64,000 bases of DNA from Amycolatopsis rubida (GTDB lineage: Bacteria; Actinomycetota; Actinomycetes; Mycobacteriales; Pseudonocardiaceae): assembly GCF_900115345.1 (NCBI RefSeq), contig NZ_FOWC01000006.1, positions 124,001-188,000 of the forward strand. Direction: 5' to 3'. Positions 14,550-23,833 of this stretch are shown one piece after another. Below the pieces are notes generated by a model. It did no database searches, was not told the origin of the DNA, and saw only the letters and a list, made by a program, of their open reading frames with translations. The position numbers and the translations under genes are program-made. Each line of letters begins with the position of its first letter. The stretch's first letter is position 1.

Positions 14550-17105
14550 CTACAAGCGAGGGTCGACCGGCTCGGATTCCAGCGCCAGGACAGCGAAAAC
14601 GCACTCGTGCACGCGCCACATCGGCTCGTCGCGGGCGAGGCGGTCCAGCGCTTCCAGGCCGAGGCCGTACTCCCGCAGCGCCAGCGACCGCTTGTGGCCG
14701 AGACCTCGTTGCCGCAGCCGGGTCAGGTGGCGTTCCTCGGTGTAGTCAGGGCCGTAGACGATTCGCAGATACTCGCGTCCGCGGACCTTCAGCCCCGGCT
14801 GCACCAGCCCGCGCGAGCCTCGGACCAGGTTCGCGGCCGGTTTGACCACCATGCCTTCGCCGCCGTTCGCGGTGAGTTCGCTCCACCAGCCGAGGGCCGC
14901 CGCGACCGAGGCGGGATCGGTGGTGTCGACCGGCAGACGTCCGGTGGGGGCGAGGAAACCGTCGCTGCTTTCGACGAGCCGGTCCGCCAGCGCGAGGTGC
15001 CAATCGTGGGGCCGCTGGTGATGAGCCTGGCCCGCCGACGCCAGCACCTGGAAGGGCGCGAAGCGCACGCTGTCGAGGCCGTCGGTCGGCCAGCAGTAGC
15101 GTCGGTACGACTGGGCGAACGCCTCCGCGTTGGTGGCGCGGGAACGCGTGCGCTGCACCAAGGCGGACACGTCGAGGCCGGAGGCATCAGCGGCGGCCAG
15201 CGCACTCACGGCGGCGGGAAGCGCCGAGCGGGCAGCAGCGCCGACCGCCGCGTACTGATCGCGCAGCAACTGCTCGGCCTTCACGCTCCACGGCAGCAGT
15301 TCGCCGTCGAGCAGCAGCCAGTCTGAGCCGAGTTCGTCGAACAGGCCGGCCTTCTCCGCGGCCGCGCGGATCCGGTCGACGGCTTCGGCCGTCAGCGTTT
15401 CGGCGAAGAAGTGCCGTCCGGTCCGCGTCCACACCGCGCCGAGAGCGTCGCCGGGTGCGCCGAAGCGGGCGCGGGCCGCGTCGAGCGAGCGGCACACGAG
15501 CGCGACCGCGCGCGAACCCATGTGCTTTTCCTCGCACACGACGGAATCCACGCCCTCTGCCCGGAAATAGTCGAACGCTTGCTCCGGGTGTTCCAGCAGC
15601 CCGTCGGCCGTCGCGGTGGCGACCGGCGACATGGTCGGCGGCAGGTAGACCAGCCAGCGGGGGTCGATCGCGAACCGCGACATCACCTCCAAAGCCGCCG
15701 CGGCGTTCTCCTCGCGGACGCCGACCCGTTTCTGGTAGGCGGTCTCGATCACGCGGCGGCCCAGGACGTCGGTGACGTCGAGAACGCCCGGATCGCGACG
15801 TGCGACCGGCTCCGCGGCCGCCGGGTTGGCGGGGAACGGTTTGGCGGGCTCGTAATAGACCTCGGCCGCCGGGACCGAGACGATCTCCTTCTCCGGATAG
15901 CGCAAGGCAGTGAGCGTCCCGCCGAACACGCAACCGGTGTCCAGGCACAGGGTGTTGTTCACCCATTGCGCGGCGGGCACCGGGGTGTGGCCGTAGACGA
16001 CTGTCGCGCGGCCGCGGTACTCGTCCGCCCACGGATAGCGCACCGGCAGGCCGAATTCGTCGGTCTCGCCGGTGCTCTGCCCGTACATGCAGAAGCTCCG
16101 CACGCGCCCGGACGCGCGGCCCTGGAAGCGTTCGGTGATCCCCGCGTGCGCGACGACCAGCTTGCCGTCGTCCAGGACGTAGTGGCTGATCAGGCCGTCC
16201 ATGAACTCCTGTGCCTCAGCCCGGAATTCGGCCGTCTCCGCCTGGAGCTGCGCAAGCGACTCCGCGAGTCCGTGCGTGACCTGCACGTTCCGGCCGCGCA
16301 GCGCACGCAGCAGTTTGTGCTCGTGGTTTCCGGTGACACAGAAGGCATTTCCCGCGCGCACCATGCCCATGACAAGCCGCAGCACGCCCGGCGTGTCCGG
16401 GCCGCGGTCGACGAGATCGCCGACGAACACCGCCCGTCGCTCCGGATGCCGCGCCCCGGCGGCCCGGCCCTCGTCATCGCGCTCGACGGCGTAGCCGAGC
16501 TCGGCGAGCAGCGCTTCGAGTTCGACGCGGCAGCCGTGGATGTCGCCGACGATGTCGAACGGCCCGGTTTCGTGCCGCAAGTCGTTGTACAGCGGGACGC
16601 GCGTGATCGTCGCTTCGGCGGTCTCCTCCGGCGTGCGCAGGACATGCACCGTCCGGAAGCCTTCTTTCTGCAGACTCCGCAACCCCCGGCGCAGCTGGTC
16701 TCGCTGCCGCCGGATCACCTGCGCGCCGAAGTTCCGGTCCGGCCGGTCGGCGTTGCGCGCGACGCACAGCGATTCCGGCGGGTCCAGCACGATCGCCACC
16801 GGCAGCACGTCGTGCTCCTTCGCCAGCGCGACCAGCGATGCGCGCGAGTCAGGCTGCACGTTCGTGGCGTCCACCACGGTCAGGCGTCCGGCGGCGAGCC
16901 GTTTGCCGACGATGTAGTTGAGGACGTCGAAGGCGTCCTTGGTCGCCGACTGGTCGTTCTCGTCGTCGGACACCAGCCCGCGGCAGAAGTCCGAGGAGAT
17001 CACCTCGGTCGGCTTGAACTGCGTGCGGCCGAACGTCGATTTGCCGGACCCGCTCGCGCCGATCAGCACGACGAGGCACAGGCCGGGGATCTCAAGCGTG
17101 CTCAC
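14550..17105 (-). CDS. pnkp: Polynucleotide kinase-phosphatase/ligase Pnkp
   Basis: An 851-residue RNA-repair enzyme. Residues about 1-170 are the 5'-kinase with P-loop GASGSGKST; about 180-400 are the 2',3'-phosphatase with GDIHG, GDLVDRGPDTP and GNHEHK metal-binding motifs; about 480 to the end are the ligase-like adenylyltransferase, with EEKHMGSRAV as the nucleotidyl lysine motif. The enzyme heals broken RNA ends and, with Hen1, seals and 2'-O-methylates them. GTG 17105 is chosen because AAGGAGG lies just upstream; the start overlaps the end of hen1 by 14 bases, implying translational coupling. Confidence 0.95.
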   Translation of the reverse strand: MSTLEIPGLCLVVLIGASGSGKSTFGRTQFKPTEVISSDFCRGLVSDDENDQSATKDAFDVLNYIVGKRLAAGRLTVVDATNVQPDSRASLVALAKEHDVLPVAIVLDPPESLCVARNADRPDRNFGAQVIRRQRDQLRRGLRSLQKEGFRTVHVLRTPEETAEATITRVPLYNDLRHETGPFDIVGDIHGCRVELEALLAELGYAVERDDEGRAAGARHPERRAVFVGDLVDRGPDTPGVLRLVMGMVRAGNAFCVTGNHEHKLLRALRGRNVQVTHGLAESLAQLQAETAEFRAEAQEFMDGLISHYVLDDGKLVVAHAGITERFQGRASGRVRSFCMYGQSTGETDEFGLPVRYPWADEYRGRATVVYGHTPVPAAQWVNNTLCLDTGCVFGGTLTALRYPEKEIVSVPAAEVYYEPAKPFPANPAAAEPVARRDPGVLDVTDVLGRRVIETAYQKRVGVREENAAAALEVMSRFAIDPRWLVYLPPTMSPVATATADGLLEHPEQAFDYFRAEGVDSVVCEEKHMGSRAVALVCRSLDAARARFGAPGDALGAVWTRTGRHFFAETLTAEAVDRIRAAAEKAGLFDELGSDWLLLDGELLPWSVKAEQLLRDQYAAVGAAARSALPAAVSALAAADASGLDVSALVQRTRSRATNAEAFAQSYRRYCWPTDGLDSVRFAPFQVLASAGQAHHQRPHDWHLALADRLVESSDGFLAPTGRLPVDTTDPASVAAALGWWSELTANGGEGMVVKPAANLVRGSRGLVQPGLKVRGREYLRIVYGPDYTEERHLTRLRQRGLGHKRSLALREYGLGLEALDRLARDEPMWRVHECVFAVLALESEPVDPRL

Positions 17106-18510
17106 GGCGCACCTCCTTAGTGAACAGGGCCAGCTGCGTAGCCGGACCGACCTCGGGATCGTCGGAACCGACCGGCAGCATCCGCACGCCGTAGCCGTAA
17201 CTGCTCGCGACCCGGTCCGCCCACGCGCGGAACTCGGCGCGCGTCCATTCGAAACGATGGTCGCGATGGCGCAGCTTGCCCGCGGGCAGCGACTCGAAAC
17301 GCACGTTGTACTCGCGGTTGGGCGTGGTCACGATGACCGCCCGCGGCGCGGCGAACTCGAACACCGTGCGCTCCAGCGCTTCGAGCCGCGGCGGGTCGAC
17401 GTGCTCGACGACCTCCATCAGCACCGCCGCGTCGAGCCCGGCGAGCCGGTCGTCGCGGTAGGTCAGCGAGGACTGCAGCAGCTCCAGCCTCGATCGCTCC
17501 CGTTCGGGCCTGTGTTCCAGCCGCAGCTTCCGCGCGGCGACCTGGAGCGCGCGGGCCGAGACGTCCGCGGCCACGATCCGCTCCACCGACTTTTCGGCCA
17601 GCAGATCGCGCACCAGCGCCCCCTCGCCGCAACCGAAGTCGCCGACCGAACGCGCGTGCAGCGACCGCAGCACCGCCATGATCGTGCCGCGCCGCTGCTC
17701 GGCCAACGGCACCGGACGGTCCGGCGCTTCGAGGACGGCGGGCCCGGCGAGCGCGTTGTCGATCTCCTCGGGCTCCGAATCGTCCACTTCGGCCAGCCGG
17801 GTCAACGCGGCGGCCGTCAGTGCCCGGCGGTGTGCGAGGTAGCGGCGGGTGATCAGCTCCTTCTCGGGATGTCCGGCGAGCCAGTCGCCGCCGGCGCGCA
17901 GAAGCTTGCCGATCTCGGCTTCGCCGACCCAGTAGTGCTTCGCGTTGTCCAGGACCGGCAGCAGCACGTAGACGTGGTTGAGCGCGTCGGCCAGCCGGAG
18001 TTCGCCGGTGAGCCGGAGGTCGGCATAGCGCGAATCGCCCCACTGCGGGAACTGCGGATCCAGCGGGAGCACCGTCGCCTCGACCGTCCAGCCGAGCGGT
18101 TCGAACATCCGGCGCACCAGGTCGGCTCCGCCCGGACAGGCGGGCACCCGGATGTCGAGCGGGATCGCGCTGGCCGCCAGCTCCGGACGCGACTCGCACC
18201 GGCCGGCGAGCGCGGTGCGGAACACTTCCTTGAGCGCCACGGAAAGCAGGCTGGAGGCCGCGTAGGGGCGGTCGTTCACGTACTGGCCCAGCGTGAACCC
18301 GTCGCCGGAGCCCGCCTTGCCGCGCACCAGCGACACCGGGTCGACCTCGAGCATCAGCGCGGCGGTGCACCGCTCTTCGGACGTCTCGGGGTAGAAGACG
18401 TGCGCTTGCCCGGCGGAAAGCTCGAACGACTGCACCCGGCCCGGGTGCTTGTGCAGCAGGAACCCCAGGTCGGAGGCGGGCTGGTGGGTGGTGGTGACGG
18501 TCAGGAACAC
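17092..18510 (-). CDS. hen1: 3'-terminal RNA ribose 2'-O-methyltransferase Hen1
   Basis: A 472-residue protein. The N-terminal half (VTTTHQPASDLGFLLHKHPG onwards) is the bacterial Hen1 ligase-activating domain that binds Pnkp. The C-terminal half is a SAM methyltransferase with DFGCGEGALVRDLL and the metal-binding segment EVVEHVDPPR. It methylates the terminal ribose during repair so the same site is not cleaved again. GTG 18510 begins the conserved N-terminus; AATACT seven bases before it suggests a leaderless transcript. Family members always accompany Pnkp, as here. Confidence 0.95.
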   Translation of the reverse strand: MFLTVTTTHQPASDLGFLLHKHPGRVQSFELSAGQAHVFYPETSEERCTAALMLEVDPVSLVRGKAGSGDGFTLGQYVNDRPYAASSLLSVALKEVFRTALAGRCESRPELAASAIPLDIRVPACPGGADLVRRMFEPLGWTVEATVLPLDPQFPQWGDSRYADLRLTGELRLADALNHVYVLLPVLDNAKHYWVGEAEIGKLLRAGGDWLAGHPEKELITRRYLAHRRALTAAALTRLAEVDDSEPEEIDNALAGPAVLEAPDRPVPLAEQRRGTIMAVLRSLHARSVGDFGCGEGALVRDLLAEKSVERIVAADVSARALQVAARKLRLEHRPERERSRLELLQSSLTYRDDRLAGLDAAVLMEVVEHVDPPRLEALERTVFEFAAPRAVIVTTPNREYNVRFESLPAGKLRHRDHRFEWTRAEFRAWADRVASSYGYGVRMLPVGSDDPEVGPATQLALFTKEVRREHA

Positions 18511-18639
18511 CAGGGGGAGTATTCCGGATGGCTTCGCTGGTGTCGCCGGAGTTTCGGCCGTGCGGGCAGGCGAGCGGGCGGCCGAAGCGGTACCGGAGCA
18601 TCGCTCCGCTCCGCGCACAGCCAATCACCGGGAATAAAC

Positions 18640-18656
18640 TTCCCATTAACTGGGAA
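18640..18656. promoter_or_regulatory. Inverted repeat before the IclR gene
   Basis: TTCCCA-N5-TGGGAA. It ends about 25 bases before a TAGCGT -10-like element and 43 bases before the IclR start, a suitable place for an autoregulatory operator. Confidence 0.55.
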
Positions 18657-18699
18657 AAGCCGCTAGGAACCCGCCCGCCCGCGACGTAGCGTGCCCGCC

Positions 18700-19443
18700 A
18701 TGACAAGCGCGGATGCCAACCGGAGAGCCGGGACCAGAGCGGCGCGGATCCTGGCGGTGTTCGCCGAGCGGGAGAGCGCCACGGCGGAGGAGATCTCCGT
18801 CGGCACGGGGATTCCGTCCAGTGCCGTGTACCGCTACCTGACGACGTTCGTCGAGATCGGGCTCGTGCACCAAGCGCGCACTCGCGGCCGGTATTGCGCG
18901 GGTTCGCTCACCGTCCAGATGGCCGAGAACTACCGGCGCGAGGCGCTCGGCCAGGGCGGCGTCAAGCGGCGGCTCCGGCAGCTCGCCGCGGAGACCGACG
19001 AGCTCGCCGCGTTCCTCATCGCCCGCGACAACGACGTGCTCTGCGTCGAAGCGGCCGAGGGGACCCGCGTGATCCGATGCAGTTTCTCGCCGGGGCTGAG
19101 CAAACCGCTCGTCTTCGGCGCGAGTGCGCAGGCATTGCTGGCGCATCTGCCGGAGGACCGGGTCGCGGCGACCGCCGAAGCGCACGGGCTGAGCGGGGAG
19201 CAGGTCGCGAAGCTCGAAACAGAGCTGCGACGGGTCCGGGACCAGGGCTTCGCGGAGAGCGTCGGCCAGGTCGACCCGGGGGTGTGGGGCGTGAGCGTGC
19301 CGGTGCTGGACCGGCACCGCGACCTCGTCGGCACGGTGAGCACGATGGCTCCCGACTTTCGCGTGCGCCCGCGCCGCGATTCCCTCGTCACGCTCACCCA
19401 CGCCGCCGCGCAGGACATCAGCCGATCGCAGGAGCACGTGTGA
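18700..19443 (+). CDS. IclR-family transcriptional regulator
   Basis: A 247-residue regulator. Residues about 8-70 are a winged helix (AARILAVFAERESATAEEIS ... SSAVYRYLTTFVEIGLV). The rest is an IclR ligand-binding domain with the family pattern GASAQALLAHLPEDR and a C-terminal VSVPVLDRHRDLVGTVS. ATG 18700 is preferred over GTG 18691 because TAGCGT lies seven bases before it, consistent with a leaderless start. It opens the operon of a formimidoylglutamase-like hydrolase and an amino-acid importer and probably responds to their substrate. The palindrome at 18640-18656 is its likely operator. Confidence 0.85.
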   Translation: MTSADANRRAGTRAARILAVFAERESATAEEISVGTGIPSSAVYRYLTTFVEIGLVHQARTRGRYCAGSLTVQMAENYRREALGQGGVKRRLRQLAAETDELAAFLIARDNDVLCVEAAEGTRVIRCSFSPGLSKPLVFGASAQALLAHLPEDRVAATAEAHGLSGEQVAKLETELRRVRDQGFAESVGQVDPGVWGVSVPVLDRHRDLVGTVSTMAPDFRVRPRRDSLVTLTHAAAQDISRSQEHV

Positions 19444-20375
19444 GCACCAGGAAATGGACCGGACGCGAGGACGGCAGCGGTCCGGAACACCGCCGATGGC
19501 ATCACGCCGTCAACGAATTCTCCAGCGGCACCGGCGTTTCGCTGATCGGGTTCGCCAGCGACGCCGGAGTCCGGCGCAACGGCGGACGGCCGGGAGCGCG
19601 AGGCGGGCCGGACGCGATCCGGCAAGCGCTGGCGTCGTTCGCGATCCGGCCGGAGTTCGCGGTGAGCGACGCGGGGGACGTCGTCGTCGAAGGCGACGAG
19701 CTGGAAGCGGGGCAGGAAAACCTCGGCGAGCTGGTCGCGAAGCAGCTCAGCGACGGAAACCTCCCGCTGGTGCTCGGCGGCGGCCACGAAACGGCGTACG
19801 GCTCCTACCTCGGCCTCGCCCGCAGCGGGCTGCTGGACGGGCGGCGCCTCGGCATCCTCAACCTCGACGCGCATTTCGACCTGCGGACGGCAGACCGCCC
19901 GTCCTCGGGCACTCCGTTCCGGCAGATCGCGGCCAGGGAAGCCGAACGCGGCGCGGAATTCGCCTACGCCGTGGCCGGAATCAGCGAACCCGGCAACACC
20001 GCCGCGCTGTTCGAGACGGCCGCCGGGCTGAACGTCCGCCACCTCCTGGACGTCGACTGCCAGGAACGCCGTCTCGAACCAGTTCTCGACTTCGTCCGGG
20101 GCTTCGTCGCGGACGTCGACGCGCTGTATCTGTCGATCGATCTCGACGTGCTCCCCGCCGCGCAGGCGCCCGGGGTCAGCGCTCCCGCGACCCTCGGCGT
20201 ACCCGCCGCGGTCGTCCTCGAGGTGTGCCGGCTGGTCGCGAGCGACCCGAAGCTCGCCCTCGCCGACATCACCGAACTGAACCCCGTCTACGACGCCGAC
20301 CACCGCACAGCCCGGATCGCGGCCCGCCTCGCGCACACGCTCGTGACGAGCCGTCCGGTCCCGGAAGGACACTGA
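19440..20375 (+). CDS. Formimidoylglutamase/ureohydrolase-family enzyme
   Basis: A 311-residue binuclear manganese ureohydrolase. The metal motifs GGGHE, LNLDAHFDLR and SIDLDVLP are intact. Within the family the length and the segment FSSGTGVSLIGFASDAGVRR resemble HutG, which cleaves N-formimino-L-glutamate to glutamate and formamide at the end of histidine breakdown; an agmatinase or guanidino-acid hydrolase cannot be excluded. GTG 19440 overlaps the IclR stop codon by 4 bases. No other hut gene is nearby, so the substrate may be imported by the transporter encoded just downstream. Confidence 0.75.
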   Translation: MSTRKWTGREDGSGPEHRRWHHAVNEFSSGTGVSLIGFASDAGVRRNGGRPGARGGPDAIRQALASFAIRPEFAVSDAGDVVVEGDELEAGQENLGELVAKQLSDGNLPLVLGGGHETAYGSYLGLARSGLLDGRRLGILNLDAHFDLRTADRPSSGTPFRQIAAREAERGAEFAYAVAGISEPGNTAALFETAAGLNVRHLLDVDCQERRLEPVLDFVRGFVADVDALYLSIDLDVLPAAQAPGVSAPATLGVPAAVVLEVCRLVASDPKLALADITELNPVYDADHRTARIAARLAHTLVTSRPVPEGH

Positions 20376-20377
20376 AC

Positions 20378-21859
20378 ATGCCCCCTCAGCGAATCTGGCC
20401 GCGGCTCGGCGCCGTGCTGCTGGCCTGCCTGCTCGCGTTCCTGCCCGTGAGCGCGGCGAGCGCGGCCGGACCGCAGGGCGGGAAGCTCGCCGCGCTGCGG
20501 TCCGGGCAGACCGCGCTGCGGGTCGGCACCGACGCCACGTTCCCGCCGTTCGAGTTCACCGACGCCAAGGGCGGCCAGCTCGGCTTCGACATCGACCTGG
20601 TCCGGGCGCTCGCGCAGCGGGCGGGCATCCAGAAGGTCGACTTCGTCCAGATGCCGTTCGGGAACATCGTCCCGGCGCTGCAGGCGAACCAGATCGACGT
20701 CGGCGCGTCGGCGATCTACAGCAGCCCCGCGCGGCAGAAGGCCGTCGACTTCTCGGACATCTACTATCCGGGCGGGCTCGCGGTTTTCGTGTCCGACCAG
20801 GACAATTCCGTCACCTCGCTGAAGGATCTCGCCGGCAAGCGGGTCGCGGTCCAGGTGGGCACGAAGTCGGTCGACTGGCTCACCCAGCACCAGCCGGCCG
20901 CGCGGCTGATCACGGCGCAGACCAACGAGCAGATGTTCTCGTCGGTGAAGCTGGGCCAGGCGGACGCGGTCGTCACCGGGGCTCCGGCCGGAAAGTACTT
21001 CATCGCGCAGCAAGGCGGCCTCAAGCAGGTCGGCGACCGGCTGACCGAGGAGAACTACGGCTACGCCTTCCAGAAGACCGACACCGAGCTGCGGACCGCG
21101 TTCAACACCGCGCTCAAGCAGATGCGCGACGACGGTTCCTACCAGCAGTCCACCGAAAAGTGGTTCGGCGCGGAGAGCACCGCCGCGAAGCCGGGCGGGC
21201 ACTCGCTGTTCAACTTCGCCACCATCGTCGACTCCTCGGGACAGCTCTGGCAGGGCCTGCTGGTCAGCCTCCAGGTCATCCTGCTCGCGCTGGCGCTGAG
21301 CCTGCTGCTCGGCACGCTCGGCGGGTTCGCCAAGCTCAGCAAGATCGCGCCGGTCCGGTGGATCGGCAACGTCTACGTGTCGGTGATCCGCGGGACGCCG
21401 TTCGTGGTGCAGCTGTTCTTCATCTACTTCGGACTGCCGCAGCTCGGCGTGCAGCTTCCGCCGATGACCGCGGGCATCATCTCGCTCGGGCTCTACAGCG
21501 GCTCGTACGTGACCGAGATCTTCCGCGGGGCCGTGCAGTCCATCGACCGCGGGCAGCTGGAAGCGGCGCGGTCGTGCGGAATGTCGCAGGTGTCGGCGAT
21601 GCGGCACGTGATCATCCCGCAGGCGTTCCTGCGGATGCTTCCGCCGCTGGGCAACGAATTCGTGTCGCTGACGAAGAACTCCGCGCTGGTGTCCTTCGTG
21701 ACCATTCACGAGCTGTTCCTGGTGGGGCAGACGATCATCTCCCGCACCTTCGACGCGCTGACCGTGTACCTGTTCATCGGCCTGCTGTACTACCTGCTCA
21801 CCAACCTGATCAGCTTCACGACGCGCACCCTGGAGAAGAAGATGGCGGTGTACATCTGA
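20378..21859 (+). CDS. Fused solute-binding/permease protein of an amino-acid ABC importer
   Basis: A 493-residue protein joining two parts usually made separately. A signal or anchor segment (residues about 8-30) leads to a family-3 solute-binding domain (about 45-265: LRVGTDATFPPFEFTDAKGG, VGASAIYSS). Next is a HisM/GlnP-type permease (about 280-490) with about five membrane segments and the EAARSCGMSQ loop that contacts the ATPase. The ATG lies two bases after the hydrolase stop. With the binding protein tethered, substrate capture happens at the membrane surface. Polar or acidic amino acids, or formiminoglutamate itself, are likely substrates by context. Confidence 0.85.
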   Translation: MPPQRIWPRLGAVLLACLLAFLPVSAASAAGPQGGKLAALRSGQTALRVGTDATFPPFEFTDAKGGQLGFDIDLVRALAQRAGIQKVDFVQMPFGNIVPALQANQIDVGASAIYSSPARQKAVDFSDIYYPGGLAVFVSDQDNSVTSLKDLAGKRVAVQVGTKSVDWLTQHQPAARLITAQTNEQMFSSVKLGQADAVVTGAPAGKYFIAQQGGLKQVGDRLTEENYGYAFQKTDTELRTAFNTALKQMRDDGSYQQSTEKWFGAESTAAKPGGHSLFNFATIVDSSGQLWQGLLVSLQVILLALALSLLLGTLGGFAKLSKIAPVRWIGNVYVSVIRGTPFVVQLFFIYFGLPQLGVQLPPMTAGIISLGLYSGSYVTEIFRGAVQSIDRGQLEAARSCGMSQVSAMRHVIIPQAFLRMLPPLGNEFVSLTKNSALVSFVTIHELFLVGQTIISRTFDALTVYLFIGLLYYLLTNLISFTTRTLEKKMAVYI

Positions 21860-22590
21860 TGGCACTGTTGGAAGTCCGCGGTCTCACCAAGTCCTACGGG
21901 GACACCGATGTGCTCGGCGGGATCGACTTCGCGATCGAACCCGGCCAGGTGGTCGCGGTGATCGGCCCCAGCGGCGGCGGGAAGTCCACCTTCCTGCGCT
22001 GCCTCAACCTCCTGGAGACCCCGACCTCGGGCAGCGTCTCGTTCGACGGCGAGGAACTGACCGGGCGCGGCGTCGACCTCGACCGGCTGCGGTCCCGGAT
22101 GGGCATGGTGTTCCAGCACTTCAACCTGTTCCCGAACATGACGGCGCTGCGCAATGTCGTGCTGCCGCAGATGAACGTGCTCAAGCGGAGCAAGGAAGAA
22201 GCCGAGGCGAAGGCACGTGCCCTGCTGGAGCGCGTCGGCATGCTCGAACGCGCCGGCGCGTACCCGAACCGGCTGTCCGGCGGGCAGAAACAGCGCGTCG
22301 CGATCGTCCGCGCCGCCGCGATGGACCCGAAGCTGATGCTGTTCGACGAGCCGACCTCGGCGCTGGACCCCGAGGTGGTGCAGGACGTCCTCGACATCAT
22401 GTCCGAGCTGGCGAAGGACGGCATGACGATGCTCGTGGTCACCCACGAGATGGGGTTCGCCCGCAAGGTCGCCGACCGCGTGGTCTTCGTCGACGGCGGG
22501 AAGATCGCCGCCGACCTGCCGCCGTCGGAGTTCTTCTCCGCGGGCAACGCGAATCCGCGCGCGCAAGCCTTCCTGGAGAAGGTGCTGTAG
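21859..22590 (+). CDS. Amino-acid ABC transporter ATPase
   Basis: A 243-residue GlnQ/HisP-type ATPase that powers the importer encoded upstream. Walker A is GPSGGGKST, the Q-loop region reads MVFQHFNLFPNMT, the signature is LSGGQKQR, and Walker B with the D-loop is LMLFDEPTSALD; the switch His is in VTHEMGF. The start codon shares one base with the permease stop (TGATG), so translation is coupled. It is the last gene of the IclR operon. Confidence 0.9.
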   Translation: MALLEVRGLTKSYGDTDVLGGIDFAIEPGQVVAVIGPSGGGKSTFLRCLNLLETPTSGSVSFDGEELTGRGVDLDRLRSRMGMVFQHFNLFPNMTALRNVVLPQMNVLKRSKEEAEAKARALLERVGMLERAGAYPNRLSGGQKQRVAIVRAAAMDPKLMLFDEPTSALDPEVVQDVLDIMSELAKDGMTMLVVTHEMGFARKVADRVVFVDGGKIAADLPPSEFFSAGNANPRAQAFLEKVL

Positions 22591-22600
22591 GGGGTCGCGA

Positions 22601-23245
22601 GTGGCGATGCCGGTTAACCGTGCTGTGCCGGGATCGCTGACAGCCAGCGCAGAAAGCCGGCGGTCCGTGAGTTCGCCCACGGCCGCAATGCCGCGATCGA
22701 TCGCGAATGGTTCGGCGGTCACCGGGGTGATCAACACGGTGCCGAAGCTGCCGCGCAAGGCGAACCTGCTGTGGTACGTGGTCCTGGGCGGACTGTTCTT
22801 CGACCGCCGGGCTCGGCGCGGTGCTCACCGCGACCGGCGGCGGCTTCGGGGCGGGCTGGTCGGCGTCGCCTGCGGCATCGACTTCGCGGTCGCGATAGCG
22901 CTGCTGACTGGTGACGTCGCGGTGATCGGCGGCCGGGTGGATCACGCGGTCGACACGACCGTTGTGGTCGCTGCGCTGAGCCAGGCTCACGAGGCGACCC
23001 TGCCCGCCGGGCCGACCCTGCCCGCCGGGCCGACCCTGCCCGCGCAAAGCCTGGTAGCCGAGGAGAAAACCCCGCGTGGGAGTTACCTCGGTTCGTGCGT
23101 GCCGCGGCGGGAGGTGCCCCGGTTCATCGCGCTGTACCAGGCGAGGTCGCTTCCGGTGAGGCGTTCGAGCACGCTGGACGAGATCAACGCGGGTTTCGCC
23201 CGGCTGCGGGACGGAGGCGCGGTCCGCCAGGTGATCGCCTTCTGA
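22601..23245 (+). pseudogene. Chimeric relic ending in a zinc alcohol dehydrogenase C-terminus
   Basis: The frame is open for 214 residues but is not one protein. From about 23050 it encodes AEEKTPRGSYLGSCVPRREV followed by PRFIALYQARSLPV and a DEINAGF tail, which is the C-terminal end of medium-chain zinc alcohol dehydrogenases. Upstream is a low-complexity TLPAGP repeat (22996-23042) and then a hydrophobic stretch that may derive from a transporter or from the missing part of the enzyme. Catalytic zinc residues and the Rossmann motif are absent. Confidence 0.5.
22996..23042. repeat. 18-bp tandem repeat, about 2.6 copies
   Basis: Unit GACCCTGCCCGCCGGGCC at 22996-23013 and 23014-23031, then a partial copy. 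It lies inside the alcohol dehydrogenase relic and encodes TLPAGP. Confidence 0.75.
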
Positions 23246-23263
23246 ACCGTGCCCCCGGTTCCG

Positions 23264-23833
23264 CTACGAGCTGCCGCGCAGCGAAGCGGTCGCGATGGTC
23301 GCCGCGTCGATCGCGGCCTCGGCGGCCTGGGTGGACGAGGCGGAGCCGAGTTCGGTGAGCGATTCCTTGTTCAGTGCGTGCACGGCCCACTCGTAGGTGT
23401 GGTTCGTCGTGCACGGGCCCTGGTATCCGAAGAAGTTCGCGCTGCCGCGGTAGTAGGCCTGCCGAGACCCGGCGGGCACCGTCGGCTGGTAGACGTGGTC
23501 GATGTTCTGCGGCAGTCCGGCGATGTTCGCCGGGATGTCGTAGACGACCCAGTGGATGATGCCGTTGTCGAGGTCGTGCAGGACGATCGCGTAGCTCTTG
23601 GCCTGCTCCGGCGCGCCGGACCAGGCCAGCGGCGGCGACTCGTTCTTCTTTCCGGGGTCGCCGTCGCCGCTGCTGGCGCAGTCGTGGACCTTGGGGATCA
23701 TCCCGCCGTCGGCGAAGGCGGCGCTGGAGAGGGCGAAGGCGGCGCGTCCCGGATTCGCCGACGCGGCGGCGGGGCCGAAACTCGCGGCGCAGAGGACGAG
23801 CAGGGCGAAGAGAGCGATTCTGGTGCGTCTCAC
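23264..23833 (-). CDS. Secreted YbhB/YbcL-type (PEBP) protein
   Basis: A 189-residue protein of the phosphatidylethanolamine-binding/Raf-kinase-inhibitor-like family. GTG 23833 is preferred because GGAG lies ten bases upstream and the product starts with a signal peptide (RRTRIALFALLVLCAASFGP ... ASA). The ligand pocket is visible as YAIVLHDLDNGIIHWVVYDI and later GYQGPCTTNHTYEWAVHAL. Bacterial members are small periplasmic or secreted proteins that bind small ligands; their role is poorly defined. No operon partner is apparent. Confidence 0.8.
   Translation of the reverse strand: MRRTRIALFALLVLCAASFGPAAASANPGRAAFALSSAAFADGGMIPKVHDCASSGDGDPGKKNESPPLAWSGAPEQAKSYAIVLHDLDNGIIHWVVYDIPANIAGLPQNIDHVYQPTVPAGSRQAYYRGSANFFGYQGPCTTNHTYEWAVHALNKESLTELGSASSTQAAEAAIDAATIATASLRGSS

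Noticed and set aside
14550..18510. Hen1/Pnkp as a new defence system
   Set aside because: It is an established bacterial RNA-repair system with all standard motifs.
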